The notes beneath the pieces were generated by a model. It did not search any database. It saw only the letters and a list, made by a program, of their open reading frames with translations, and was not told the DNA's origin. From Anaerolineales bacterium (GTDB lineage: Bacteria > Chloroflexota > Anaerolineae > 4572-78 > J111), in assembly GCA_020634935.1 (NCBI GenBank), contig JACKAT010000018.1, positions 34,822-98,821 on the forward strand: a stretch of DNA of 64,000 bases, given 5' to 3'. Of the stretch, positions 19,559 through 28,241 are shown one piece after another. Each line of letters opens with the position of its first letter. Position 1 is the stretch's first letter. The position numbers and the translations under genes were made by a program.

Positions 19559-20368
19559 TTAATGAACCGCCGCCGCTTGCGGTGCCGTTCGCCGCACCGC
19601 GACTTGCTTTTTGCTAACTTGCCGAACTTCATCGTGGGCTTTGCCCAAATAAACTTCGATGACCTGTGGATTGTTTTGGATCTCATCCATCGGGCCTTCG
19701 CACAAGACGTTGCCCATATGCAGCACGGTCACGGTCCGGGCAAACTTGCGCACAAACTCCATATCGTGCTCCACCACCAGCACCGACCGGTTTTTGATGA
19801 TGTCCAGCAGCAGCTCCCCGGTACGATCCCGCTCGCGGCGAGTCATGCCTGCCACCGGCTCATCGAGCAGCAGCAGCTTGGGTTTTTGAATCAGCAGCAT
19901 GCCAATTTCCAACCATTGCTTCTCGCCGTGGGACAGCAGGCCGGCCCGCACGTGGGCTCGATTTTGCAGGCCGATTTCATCCAGCGTTTCGTGCAGCAGA
20001 TCGCGCTCTTCCGCCGACATCGGCCCAAACAGTTGGGGGGTGTAGTCGCGAAAACCGAGAGCCGCTTCCAAATTCTCGAACACCGACAAACTGCCGAAAA
20101 TCGACGGCGTTTGGAATTTGCGTCCAATGCCGCACTGCACGATGCGGTGTTCGCCCAGGTGGCTAATGTTTTCGCCATCAAAGAGCACCTCGCCGGCCTG
20201 GGGTTTAGTTTTGCCGGTGATGATGTCCAGCATGGTGGTCTTGCCGGCCCCGTTCGGGCCGATGAAAAAGCGCAGTTCGCCCTGCTCCATCGAAAAATCG
20301 AGATTGTTCAAGACGGTAAAGCCGTCAAAACTAACGGACACTTTGTTGACTTCTAAGATATTTGTCAT
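19559..20368 (-). CDS. urtD: Urea ABC transporter ATP-binding protein UrtD
   Basis: A 269-residue LivG-like ABC ATPase. Walker A is GPNGAGKTT. The signature region reads LSHGEKQWLEIGMLL, the variant typical of UrtD, and Walker B is LLLLDEPVAGM. The C-terminal tail of about 20 basic residues is not part of the fold. The start is 11 bp after the urtC stop. Confidence 0.93.
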   Translation of the reverse strand: MTNILEVNKVSVSFDGFTVLNNLDFSMEQGELRFFIGPNGAGKTTMLDIITGKTKPQAGEVLFDGENISHLGEHRIVQCGIGRKFQTPSIFGSLSVFENLEAALGFRDYTPQLFGPMSAEERDLLHETLDEIGLQNRAHVRAGLLSHGEKQWLEIGMLLIQKPKLLLLDEPVAGMTRRERDRTGELLLDIIKNRSVLVVEHDMEFVRKFARTVTVLHMGNVLCEGPMDEIQNNPQVIEVYLGKAHDEVRQVSKKQVAVRRTAPQAAAVH

Positions 20369-20379
20369 AGGATTTGCCT

Positions 20380-21510
20380 TTACTCAACCACCTCTTGCAT
20401 CAACCGCCCCGAGCCGGTAACCGGCGCTTCCGGCGCTTCCTCCTCGACCGGGGCGCTGTCGCCGCGAGCGCCCCAACGGGCAAAGGCCATGCGGTAGGTG
20501 CCAACCACACCCTGCGGGAACAACAAGACCGCGCCCACAAACAACGCCCCCAGAAAATATTGCCAGACATTGGGAAACTGCTCGCTGAAGGCGCTCTGGC
20601 CGGCGTTGACCAGCAGCGCGCCGACCACCGCGCCGACCAGCGTCGCCCGTCCGCCGACAGCCACCCAAATGACCATCATAATCGACGGCACCACATCGAG
20701 CGCCGCCGGGGAGATAATGCCGACCTGCGGTACAAATAAAGCGCCGCCAATACTGGCGCACACCGCCGAAATAGCGAAGGTGGTCGTCTTAATCGTGACC
20801 GGGCTGTAACCCAGGAACCGGACCCGGGCTTCGTCATCGCGGGTGGCCACCAGCAGCCGGCCAAAACGGGATCGGGTTAAGAGCCGCGCCAAAATATAGA
20901 TAACCCCCAAGATAATGACCGTACTCAAATAAAGGCCCACCTGCGTTTGCGGGTCGGCCAAACTGTGGCCGAAGATGGTGCTCAAATTGGTGATGCCGTT
21001 GGTGCCGCCGGTATAAGGCTGCTGGCCGATTAAAGAAATGCTGACGATCAGGGTTAGGGCCTGAGTAATAATCGAGAAGTAGACGCCCTGGATCCGGCTG
21101 CGAAACACAAAGTAGCCCAAGATGGCCGCCACGATCAACGGCCCGATAATCACCATCGCAATGGCAAAAACGGGCGAGGCAAACGGCTGCCAAAACAGGG
21201 GCAACTCCTTCATCCCACTCCAAACCATAAAATCGGGCAGCCGCCCGCCGCCGGATTCCAATTTGAGGTGCATGGCAAAAAAGTAGGCCCCCAGTCCGAA
21301 AAAGAGACCCTGCCCCAGGCTTAACATGCCACCGTAACCCCAAATCAGGTCCAGCCCGATGGCGACAATGGCAAACGTCAAAAATTTACCCAACAGGTTC
21401 AAGCGAAACTCAGACAGAACCATCGGCGCCAGCAGTAAAATCACGCCCCATATAATGAAGGGACCCCAGTCGGTAAGGAAGGTGCGAAATCCATTTTTCT
21501 GTGAGGTCAT
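20380..21510 (-). CDS. urtC: Urea ABC transporter permease UrtC
   Basis: About 376 residues with roughly ten membrane helices and the LivM-type segment GLDLIWGYGGMLSLGQGLFFGLGAY, plus ATRDDEARVRFLGYSP near the coupling loop. I choose the ATG at 21510 because AAGGA stands 8 nt upstream; the longer frame runs into urtB. It forms the membrane channel with UrtB. Confidence 0.93.
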   Translation of the reverse strand: MTSQKNGFRTFLTDWGPFIIWGVILLLAPMVLSEFRLNLLGKFLTFAIVAIGLDLIWGYGGMLSLGQGLFFGLGAYFFAMHLKLESGGGRLPDFMVWSGMKELPLFWQPFASPVFAIAMVIIGPLIVAAILGYFVFRSRIQGVYFSIITQALTLIVSISLIGQQPYTGGTNGITNLSTIFGHSLADPQTQVGLYLSTVIILGVIYILARLLTRSRFGRLLVATRDDEARVRFLGYSPVTIKTTTFAISAVCASIGGALFVPQVGIISPAALDVVPSIMMVIWVAVGGRATLVGAVVGALLVNAGQSAFSEQFPNVWQYFLGALFVGAVLLFPQGVVGTYRMAFARWGARGDSAPVEEEAPEAPVTGSGRLMQEVVE

Positions 21511-21521
21511 AGCCATATTCC

Positions 21522-22415
21522 TTATCGCGACCGCTGCGCCACCAGGCCGGTCGGCCGCCACTGTAAGAACGCCACAATCATAACGAACACCAGGGCTTTA
21601 GCCACGGTCGCGGTCGTACTAAATTCGATAACCGAGTTAAAGACGCCGATAATCAACGCCGCCATAATGGTCCCCAACAAACTGCCGGTTCCCCCTAAAA
21701 CCACCACCATAAAGGCATCGACAATATAGTTGGTGCCGAGGGTGGGACCAATCGGCCCGATTAAGGTCAGCACGCAGCCGGCAATCCCGGCCAAGCCGGC
21801 CCCCAAGCCAAAAGTCAGCGCATCGACCCGCCGCGAGCGAACGCCGAGCGCCGAGGCCATTTCCCGGTTCTGCATTACCGCTCGCAGCCGGCGGCCGGCG
21901 GCCGTCCGGTTCAGGTAAACGTAAATGGCCCAAATCAACACAATCACCAGCGCGATAATGAACAAGCGCTTGTAGGGCAAGATCAAAAGGCCGGCATTCA
22001 AGCCGCCGCTCAACCAACTGGGGCTAACCACTTGCACATTGGGCGCGCCAAAGATGCTGCGGGCGGCCTGCTGCAAGACCAACCCCACCCCAAACGTGGC
22101 CAGCAGGGTATCCAAAGGGCGGCCGTATAGATAGCGGATGAGGCCGATCTCTAAAATGATGCCCAGAATACCGGTGAAGATAAACGCGGCAAAAATAGCC
22201 AAAATGAACCACAGGCCCAACTCAACCCCGCCCAACATATCAGCGAAGGTGTTCTGAAAAACGTACGTTACGTAAGCGCCCACCATGATAAATTCCCCGT
22301 GAGCCATATTGATGACTTTCATCAGGCCAAAGGAAAAGGCCAGGCCTAATGAAATCATCAATAAAATCGAACCCAGACTGATACCGTTAAATCCTTGAGC
22401 TAACCAACCGACCAT
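21522..22415 (-). CDS. urtB: Urea ABC transporter permease UrtB
   Basis: A 297-residue LivH-like permease. Visible family segments are GLMKVINMAHGEFIMVGAY and MQNREMASALGVRSRRVDAL. About eight membrane helices. It is 11 bp from urtC. The 263-bp gap from urtA holds a perfect hairpin and a GTCATTTCG element. Confidence 0.93.
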   Translation of the reverse strand: MVGWLAQGFNGISLGSILLMISLGLAFSFGLMKVINMAHGEFIMVGAYVTYVFQNTFADMLGGVELGLWFILAIFAAFIFTGILGIILEIGLIRYLYGRPLDTLLATFGVGLVLQQAARSIFGAPNVQVVSPSWLSGGLNAGLLILPYKRLFIIALVIVLIWAIYVYLNRTAAGRRLRAVMQNREMASALGVRSRRVDALTFGLGAGLAGIAGCVLTLIGPIGPTLGTNYIVDAFMVVVLGGTGSLLGTIMAALIIGVFNSVIEFSTTATVAKALVFVMIVAFLQWRPTGLVAQRSR

Positions 22416-22464
22416 GTGCGCTCCTTTTCAATTGACGGCCGACAGATGACTGCCGGCGATATTT

Positions 22465-22500
22465 AATCGCAGCGACGCTGTGGACAGCGTCGCTGCGATT
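22465..22500. other. Perfect 36-nt palindrome between urtA and urtB
   Basis: AATCGCAGCGACGCTGT pairs with its exact inverse around a 2-nt centre. It has no T-run, so an mRNA-stabilising or polarity hairpin is more likely than a terminator. It parallels the 38-nt palindrome after the sugar-binding protein gene (15580-15617). Confidence 0.7.
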
Positions 22501-22522
22501 GATTAAATGTAACACCTGCTAT

Positions 22523-22646
22523 CATGTCATTTCGAGCGACGAAGGAGCGAGAAATCCCCCAGAAGGATATTTCCAATCAGACGCTGTAAGGATTTCTCCG
22601 CCGGAGTTTATCCTGAGCCTAGTCGAAGGGGCTACGAAATGACATG
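22523..22646. repeat. GTCATTTCG inverted-repeat element, copy 2
   Basis: Opens CATGTCATTTCGAGCGACG and closes CGAAATGACATG, with internal GAGAAATCCCC and GGATTTCTCCG in inverse order. It ends 33 bp before the urtA stop codon. Confidence 0.7.
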
Positions 22647-22678
22647 TCAAAGCCGTTACCACAGATTACTTGAAGGGC

Positions 22679-25258
22679 CTACTGCCCGCCCATCGCGGCA
22701 GCGAGGTCGGCGGCCCACGGGTAGCCGGTCAGGAAGGGATCGGGTTTGACCGGACCTTCGCTCTCCCAGATGGTGTCGATCAACCCATCCTCACGGATTT
22801 TGCCGATGCGGACAGTCTTGTAGGTGTGATGGTTTTCGCCATCGACCTTAATCATGCCTTCCGGGGCGTCAAAGGTGATTTCGTTGTCCAACGCCGCCTG
22901 TTTGACCGCATCGACATCGGTTGAACCGGCCGCTTCAACCATCGCTTTCCACAGGTACACCCCAAAGTAACCGGCTTCAATCGGGTCAGCCGTCACCCGG
23001 TCTTCGCCATAGGCCGCTTTGTAATCGGCTACGAACTTGTCGTTCTCCGGTGAGTCAATCGTCTGGTAGTAGTTCCAGGCGGTCAGGTGTCCGGCGATGT
23101 TCTCCGGCCCGATGCCGCGCACTTCTTCTTCGGCCACACTCACCGACATCACCGGCAAATCTTCGGGCGTGAACCCGGCATCCTTGAACTGCTTGAAGAA
23201 GGCCACGTTGCTGTCGCCGTTGAGCGTGTTGAAGATGGCATCCGGTTGAGCCGCCTGAATCTTGCTGATGATCGTGCTGAATTCGGTATCGCCCAAGGGC
23301 AGATACTCTTCACCGGCTAAGGTCGCGCCGGCGTCTTCCAATTGCAGTTTGATGATGGTGTTGGAGGTGCGGGGGAAAACATAGTCCGAACCCAGCAGGT
23401 AGATGTTGCTATACCCCTGGTCGAGCAGGTACTGTACGCCGGGGATAATTTGCTGGGTCGGTTCCGCCCCGGTGTAGAAGATGTTCGGCGACGATTCCAG
23501 TCCTTCGTACTGCACCGGGTAGAACAGCAGCCCGTTCAGGTCTTCAAACACCGGCAGCACCGCTTTGCGGCTGGCGCTGGTCCAGCAGCCGAAAACCACC
23601 GCGACTTGGTCTTCCTGGATCAGCTTGCGCGCTTTCTCGGCGAACGTCGGCCAATCGCTCGCGCCGTCTTCGATAATCGGCTCCAATGGCCGGCCCATAA
23701 TCCCACCGGCGGCGTTGATCTCGTCAATCGCCATCAGGGTGGCGTCTTTGACCGACACTTCGCTAATCGCCATCGTCCCGCTCAATGAGTGCAGGATCCC
23801 GACTTTGATCGGCTCGCCGGTGGCTTCGGCCACTTCTTCAGTCGCTTCGGCGGTCGGTTCGGCTTCGGCGACGGCTTCTTCAGTGGCTGCTACTTCCTCA
23901 GTCGAGGCTTCAGGTACTTCCAACCCCATCGCGGCAGCGAGGTCGGCGGCCCACGGGTAGCCGGTCAGGAAGGGATCGGGTTTGACCGGACCTTCGCTCT
24001 CCCAGATGGTGTCGATCAACCCATCCTCACGGATTTTGCCGATGCGGACAGTCTTGTAGGTGTGATGGTTTTCGCCATCGACCTTAATCATGCCTTCCGG
24101 GGCGTCAAAGGTGATTTCGTTGTCCAACGCCGCCTGTTTGACCGCATCGACATCGGTTGAACCGGCCGCTTCAACCATCGCTTTCCACAGGTACACCCCA
24201 AAGTAACCGGCTTCAATCGGGTCAGCCGTCACCCGGTCTTCGCCATAGGCCGCTTTGTAATCGGCTACGAACTTGTCGTTCTCCGGTGAGTCAATCGTCT
24301 GGTAGTAGTTCCAGGCGGTCAGGTGTCCGGCGATGTTCTCCGGCCCGATGCCGCGCACTTCTTCTTCGGCCACACTCACCGACATCACCGGCAAATCTTC
24401 GGGCGTGAACCCGGCATCCTTGAACTGCTTGAAGAAGGCCACGTTGCTGTCGCCGTTGAGCGTGTTGAAGATGGCATCCGGTTGAGCCGCCTGAATCTTG
24501 CTGATGATCGTGCTGAATTCGGTATCGCCCAAGGGCAGATACTCTTCACCGGCTAAGGTCGCGCCGGCGTCTTCCAATTGCAGTTTGATGATGGTGTTGG
24601 AGGTGCGGGGGAAAACATAGTCCGAACCCAGCAGGTAGATGTTGCTATACCCCTGGTCGAGCAGGTACTGTACGCCGGGGATAATTTGCTGGGTCGGTTC
24701 CGCCCCGGTGTAGAAGATGTTCGGCGACGATTCCAGTCCTTCGTACTGCACCGGGTAGAACAGCAGCCCGTTCAGGTCTTCAAACACCGGCAGCACCGCT
24801 TTGCGGCTGGCGCTGGTCCAGCAGCCGAAAACCACCGCGACTTGGTCTTCCTGGATCAGCTTGCGCGCTTTCTCGGCGAACGTCGGCCAATCGCTCGCGC
24901 CGTCTTCGATAATCGGCTCGATCTGGCGGCCCATAATCCCGCCGGCGGCGTTGATCTCGTTAATCGCCATCAGGGTGGCGTCTTTGACCGACACTTCGCT
25001 AATCGCCATCGTCCCGCTCAATGAGTGCAGGATCCCGACTTTGATCGGGCCTTCTTCCGCTTCGGCCACTTCTTCGGCGGGGGCTTCGGCTTCGGTGGCG
25101 GCGGCTTCCTCGGCGGTCGGTTCGGCGGTGGCCTCGGCGGCTTCTTCAGCGGCCGGGGCTTCCTTGGCCGGTTCGGGGGCCGGAGCGCCACAAGCGCCCA
25201 GGATAAACATCAACAATAACAGGGTAATCGTTAAAAAGGGACCAACTTTCTTTGTCAT
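22679..25258 (-). CDS. urtA: Urea-binding lipoprotein UrtA, tandem two-domain form
   Basis: An 859-residue protein, about twice normal UrtA (roughly 420). A signal ending in lipobox FILGACGA is followed by an Ala/Glu-rich linker, then two complete urea-binding domains (about residues 72-446 and 484-857) joined by a second Ala/Glu/Thr linker. The domains differ at only three residues that I can see: N versus D in the INEINAAGG/IDEINAAGG segment, and MGRQIE versus MGRPLE. The duplicated DNA unit is 1236 bp. The reading frame is kept throughout, so a double-headed receptor would be made. Assembly error at a long repeat is an alternative. The gene leads urtABCDE and has a long structured leader. 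Confidence 0.92.
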   Translation of the reverse strand: MTKKVGPFLTITLLLLMFILGACGAPAPEPAKEAPAAEEAAEATAEPTAEEAAATEAEAPAEEVAEAEEGPIKVGILHSLSGTMAISEVSVKDATLMAINEINAAGGIMGRQIEPIIEDGASDWPTFAEKARKLIQEDQVAVVFGCWTSASRKAVLPVFEDLNGLLFYPVQYEGLESSPNIFYTGAEPTQQIIPGVQYLLDQGYSNIYLLGSDYVFPRTSNTIIKLQLEDAGATLAGEEYLPLGDTEFSTIISKIQAAQPDAIFNTLNGDSNVAFFKQFKDAGFTPEDLPVMSVSVAEEEVRGIGPENIAGHLTAWNYYQTIDSPENDKFVADYKAAYGEDRVTADPIEAGYFGVYLWKAMVEAAGSTDVDAVKQAALDNEITFDAPEGMIKVDGENHHTYKTVRIGKIREDGLIDTIWESEGPVKPDPFLTGYPWAADLAAAMGLEVPEASTEEVAATEEAVAEAEPTAEATEEVAEATGEPIKVGILHSLSGTMAISEVSVKDATLMAIDEINAAGGIMGRPLEPIIEDGASDWPTFAEKARKLIQEDQVAVVFGCWTSASRKAVLPVFEDLNGLLFYPVQYEGLESSPNIFYTGAEPTQQIIPGVQYLLDQGYSNIYLLGSDYVFPRTSNTIIKLQLEDAGATLAGEEYLPLGDTEFSTIISKIQAAQPDAIFNTLNGDSNVAFFKQFKDAGFTPEDLPVMSVSVAEEEVRGIGPENIAGHLTAWNYYQTIDSPENDKFVADYKAAYGEDRVTADPIEAGYFGVYLWKAMVEAAGSTDVDAVKQAALDNEITFDAPEGMIKVDGENHHTYKTVRIGKIREDGLIDTIWESEGPVKPDPFLTGYPWAADLAAAMGGQ
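22689..25048. repeat. 1.1-kb near-identical tandem duplication inside urtA
   Basis: Two blocks of 1124 bp (22689-23812 and 23925-25048) repeat at an offset of 1236 bp, separated by a 112-bp linker. The differences I can see cluster near 23685-23755 against 24921-24991. Near-identity over 1.1 kb points to a recent duplication or ongoing gene conversion. Confidence 0.85.
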
Positions 25259-25364
25259 TATCTTCTCCTCAATAATTAACTATTCGAAAGTTGTCCTGAC
25301 CTTATTAACCTCCGTGACGCTTGTTGATCGCCGCTTAAATAGCATGGCGATCTCAACAGCGCTG

Positions 25365-25373
25365 TGGTATAAT
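25365..25373 (+). promoter_or_regulatory. Extended -10 promoter of the structured RNA, copy 2
   Basis: TGG-TATAAT, 8 nt before the first G of RNA copy 2 and identical to the box before copy 1. No recognisable -35 element. Confidence 0.6.
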
Positions 25374-25379
25374 TAAAAA

Positions 25380-25481
25380 AGGCAGGACGGTTTCGGACAA
25401 ACCAAGGGTCTTGGCGGGCCTGGTTATATCCGAGCGTTTTGTCGACCTCTGGGAGGTACCGCGTCTGCGGTATCTCCTTTT
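25380..25481 (+). ncRNA. Unrecognised structured small RNA, copy 2
   Basis: About 100 nt, homologous to 7701-7806. The basal stem pairs AGGACG with CGTTTT, the upper stem GGACAAACCA with TGGTTATATCC. The loop GGTCTTGGCGGGCC is identical to copy 1. It ends in GGAGGTACCGC/GCGGTATCTCC followed by TTTT. Compared with copy 1, several stem positions change on both strands so pairing is preserved. It lies antisense in the urtA leader, 122 nt before the urtA ATG, mirroring copy 1 in the glnN leader. Confidence 0.62.
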
Positions 25482-25600
25482 CCATTTAATTGACACAAAA
25501 TTAAATTTCTATAGGGAAATGTGAAGGTAGTCGAGGTTAAGGGGGCAGGCTAATCTTCATCATCTCTCTCCTTCCCGTAAAATTTTTGCCATTGATAAAT

Positions 25601-25650
25601 AAAAACGCCCTCAACCGTGCATCTTAAAGTAAGATCACAGGTGAGAGCGT
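25601..25650 (-). terminator. Second terminator-like hairpin in the urtA leader
   Basis: On the minus strand ACGCTCTCACCTGTGATCTTA pairs imperfectly with TAAGATGCACGGTTGAGGGC, closed by GCGT and followed by TTTTT. It lies 343 nt before urtA, so it would attenuate rather than end a coding transcript. Confidence 0.55.
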
Positions 25651-25685
25651 CGCGGCTGCCCAAATATGTGGTCAAGTTAACTATT

Positions 25686-25733
25686 CAGGTGACTGGCACT
25701 TTTACTCTACGATTAAGCGCCAGTCACCTTATC
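25686..25733. repeat. GGTGACTGGC inverted repeat
   Basis: AGGTGACTGGCACTTTT on the left and GCGCCAGTCACCTT on the right. The same arms occur in a longer element at 34671-34753, showing a dispersed hairpin family. Confidence 0.6.
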
Positions 25734-25782
25734 TGCTGAATAATGGCAGGTCAAGTTAAAAAGATTTAATGTCTACTGGCAC

Positions 25783-25843
25783 AAAAAATGCCCCAGCGAC
25801 AAGTCATAACGTTAACTGGCTGTTATGACTCGTCGCTGAGGCA
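25783..25843 (-). terminator. First terminator-like hairpin in the urtA leader
   Basis: On the minus strand GCCTCAGCGACGAGTCATAAC pairs almost fully with GTTATGACTTGTCGCTGGGG around an 11-nt loop, followed by six T. It starts about 27 nt after the predicted transcription start and 525 nt before the urtA ATG, matching the layout of the glnN leader. Confidence 0.65.
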
Positions 25844-25876
25844 CTGGTCACATCTAAAAAGTCAGCATTTTGAGAC

Positions 25877-25905
25877 AGAATATCATACCTCCGGGTCTTT
25901 GTCAA
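25877..25905 (-). promoter_or_regulatory. Sigma-70-type promoter for urtA
   Basis: Minus-strand TTGACA (25900-25905), 17-nt spacer, TATTCT (25877-25882). It faces urtA across a leader of about 610 nt that contains two terminator-like hairpins and the antisense RNA. Confidence 0.6.
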
Positions 25906-26040
25906 ATGCGGTTGGAGTGTAACTTTGTCGCTTAACTTCAGTCGCTGCCGGGGCTTTACGGCGGGGAGTAGGGGGTAGGTCGTAGGGATTAAGGGAAAAA
26001 AAACGCCTACTTCTTATTCAAGATTATGAAGTTAGTGTAA

Positions 26041-26099
26041 CGGAGTCGAGGCTTTAGCCGGAGGTTGGTTTCATTTAGCCGGCTAAAGCCTCGACTCCA
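26041..26099. repeat. GGAGTCGAGGCTTTAGCCGG inverted repeat
   Basis: GGAGTCGAGGCTTTAGCCGG is followed after 19 nt by its exact inverse. It is one more hairpin element in the ureD-urtA gap. No ORF. Confidence 0.65.
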
Positions 26100-26136
26100 G
26101 TTAGTTAGTAACCTGAGTTCGATAATTAAAGCCGAG

Positions 26137-26297
26137 CATGTCATTTCGGAGCCGCAGGCGGAGAAATCCCTCAGACATTCCCATAAATGAAGCCTTTGCT
26201 GGGAAAAATGGACGTTGTTGCTTCAAATGGATCCAGCCAGATCGCTTATCATTGTGTTGTCACCGGGATTTCTCCGCTGGCGCTGCGAAATGACACG
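26137..26297. repeat. GTCATTTCG inverted-repeat element, copy 3
   Basis: Opens CATGTCATTTCGGAGCCGC and closes GCGAAATGACACG, with GAGAAATCCC and GGGATTTCTCCG as the inner arms. It ends 26 bp before the ureD stop codon. Confidence 0.65.
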
Positions 26298-26322
26298 AAG
26301 CCCATCCATTTCCGAACTGAGG

Positions 26323-27189
26323 TTAGTATAATTTACGCGGCAAAATAGCCGCAGCCTTATACAGCCGGTTTTTGGCGGCCTGCCATAATTCGATGAGCGT
26401 GGTTTGCAGGGCGCGTCCGGTACAGCCCAAACCGCGAATCACCAGCCCGTCGCGGGGCAGGGCGCTGACGGCCCAGGCCGTGGCCTGACCCAACCGCGCC
26501 GATGACGTCAGGGCCGCCAGCTCCTGTTCAAGCTCGCTCCACACGCTTGCCGGCTGACCGGCTCGACAAATATAGAAAGTGCTAAAGTAGCGATAGGCCC
26601 CTAAGCGCACCGTCGAGGTCACCGGCCGGGTACCCGGCTCGAGACGCAGCCGCTCGATGGCGATGGGCCGGCCGCCGGCGGTAATATCGACCGTCATGTC
26701 TAACTGCTCGTAAGCAAACAACTCGTCGCGAGTCTCGCGGCCGGGCGCGACGATCTCCCACCAAAACAGGCCGGCGTCGTCGGCCAACTCAATTCGGGTG
26801 GCCTGGCGATAGCGCGCTGCGGCAAACGGGATCAGCGGATCGGGCAGGTACTCCAGCAGTCCCCCGGCCTCGACCGTGAAATCGTTAATCTGCACCGCGT
26901 CGGGCCGGCCGGAGCGATGGCGATAGACGCGGGTCGCGCCGGGTGTGGTCAACTGCGCCCGAGCGCCGGGGCCGACCGCGGCCGTCACGGTCAGGGCATC
27001 GCCGCCCAACACCCCGCCGGACACATTATGCAGGTGCGCCATCGCCGCGCCATCCGGCTGATTAAACCCGCGCACCACCCGCAGCGGCGGCGTCTGCGCC
27101 ACCACCCGCAACTGGGTCTGCCCGGTTGTCGAGCTAAGATAAAAGTGTAGATTTAAGCGACCGTCGGTGCAGTGCGGTGAAACTGACAT
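26323..27189 (-). CDS. ureD: Urease accessory protein UreD
   Basis: A 288-residue UreD/UreH of normal length (about 270-290). Family landmarks are NVSGGVLGGDALTV, QLTTPGATRVYR, LEYLPDPLIPFAAARYRQ and FWWEIVAPGRE. UreD binds apo-urease and, with UreF and UreG, channels nickel and carbon dioxide to the active site. It follows ureF by 144 bp; that gap holds C/T-rich tandem motifs. No ureG or ureE lies in this accessory cluster. Confidence 0.94.
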   Translation of the reverse strand: MSVSPHCTDGRLNLHFYLSSTTGQTQLRVVAQTPPLRVVRGFNQPDGAAMAHLHNVSGGVLGGDALTVTAAVGPGARAQLTTPGATRVYRHRSGRPDAVQINDFTVEAGGLLEYLPDPLIPFAAARYRQATRIELADDAGLFWWEIVAPGRETRDELFAYEQLDMTVDITAGGRPIAIERLRLEPGTRPVTSTVRLGAYRYFSTFYICRAGQPASVWSELEQELAALTSSARLGQATAWAVSALPRDGLVIRGLGCTGRALQTTLIELWQAAKNRLYKAAAILPRKLY

Positions 27190-27333
27190 TGAATGTGTTT
27201 CCTTAATAAGGAGATAAGGAGATTGGAGATTGGAGATTGAGTTTTTCCCCTAATCCCGACTACCTACCCCCTACTTCCTACTCTCTATTACCTACCCCCT
27301 ACTTCCTATTCCCTACTCCCTGCCCCCTACCCC

Positions 27334-28047
27334 CTAACTAATAAACAACCGCGTCGGCAGCCCCGGATGCTGCATCGCCGCGACATCGAGCAGCGTGGCG
27401 CAGCTATAGGCGGCCGGGCCGTCGAGATCGCCATCCTGGCCCGCCTGCGCGGCGGCGATGAGCGTGGGTTTAAGCTGCCACGATAGTTGGGCGGCCTGAC
27501 GCTGGCCGAGCGGCAGCAAGCGCTGGCAGGCCGAGATGAGACCGGCCAGATTCTGCTGCAAATAGGCCAGCACCGTCAGCTCCTCGTCGATGCCCAACAC
27601 CTGCCCCACCAGCCCAAACACGGTGGCGTGATGCAAATCGATCCCGGCCGCCAGGGCCGAGGTTGAGGCCCGGTGCAGCACCGGCGATGGCGGCTCGATG
27701 AGCCCGCCGGCCAGGTATAAAAACCGTTTGCCCAGCATGGCGCTGGCCTGCCGGCTCTCGCGGGCCGGTTTCAAAGCGCTCAACCGGCCATTTAGATCGA
27801 GCCAGCGCGCCTCGAATGCCCCCTCGTCCGGCCAGGCGGCGGCGCGATAAGCCAGCCGGCCGTACAGCGCTTCCACCGCGCCGGCTTCCATAATATAGTC
27901 GCCCAAAAAATCAGCCAACTGCGGCGGGGTCAATCGACCGGCCGCCACCAGGGTTTCCAGCCCAAACGAATGGGCCGTCGAGCCAATCGGCAGGGCGCTG
28001 TCGGCCAGTTGTAAGAGTTGCAGATGGTTAAGGTGGGTTTGGGTCAT
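27334..28047 (-). CDS. ureF: Urease accessory protein UreF
   Basis: A 237-residue UreF. I start at the Met encoded at 28045-28047 (MTQTHLNHLQLLQLADSALP), since the family begins here; the longer frame adds 57 unrelated residues. Landmarks: LPIGSTAHSFGLETL, then LYGRLAYRAAA. UreF bridges UreD and the GTPase UreG in the urease activation complex. It is the first gene of the accessory pair ureF-ureD, 4-7 kb upstream of urtA. Confidence 0.93.
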   Translation of the reverse strand: MTQTHLNHLQLLQLADSALPIGSTAHSFGLETLVAAGRLTPPQLADFLGDYIMEAGAVEALYGRLAYRAAAWPDEGAFEARWLDLNGRLSALKPARESRQASAMLGKRFLYLAGGLIEPPSPVLHRASTSALAAGIDLHHATVFGLVGQVLGIDEELTVLAYLQQNLAGLISACQRLLPLGQRQAAQLSWQLKPTLIAAAQAGQDGDLDGPAAYSCATLLDVAAMQHPGLPTRLFIS

Positions 28048-28241
28048 AGACCGAATAATAAACGCGGATGGGTGATTTACCAAATATGGCAACACGGCCA
28101 TTTGTCCCAGATGCATTTCAGAATTGGGGCAAACCCCGCGTTGAACCACTGAACCACTGACGTGATTGAATTCACTGAAAGGCCACGCCTTGTCCCCATT
28201 GGGCCAGGCGACCGTCACTTGAGCGGCCTAAATTGCCAAAA

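Noticed and set aside
22679..25258. Two separate urtA genes
   Set aside because: There is no stop, start or signal peptide between the two domains; the reading frame is continuous through the linker.
7701..25481. Guanidine-I (ykkC), guanidine-II/III or glnA-type riboswitches
   Set aside because: The nitrogen context invites this, but none of the conserved core motifs of those families appears on either strand.
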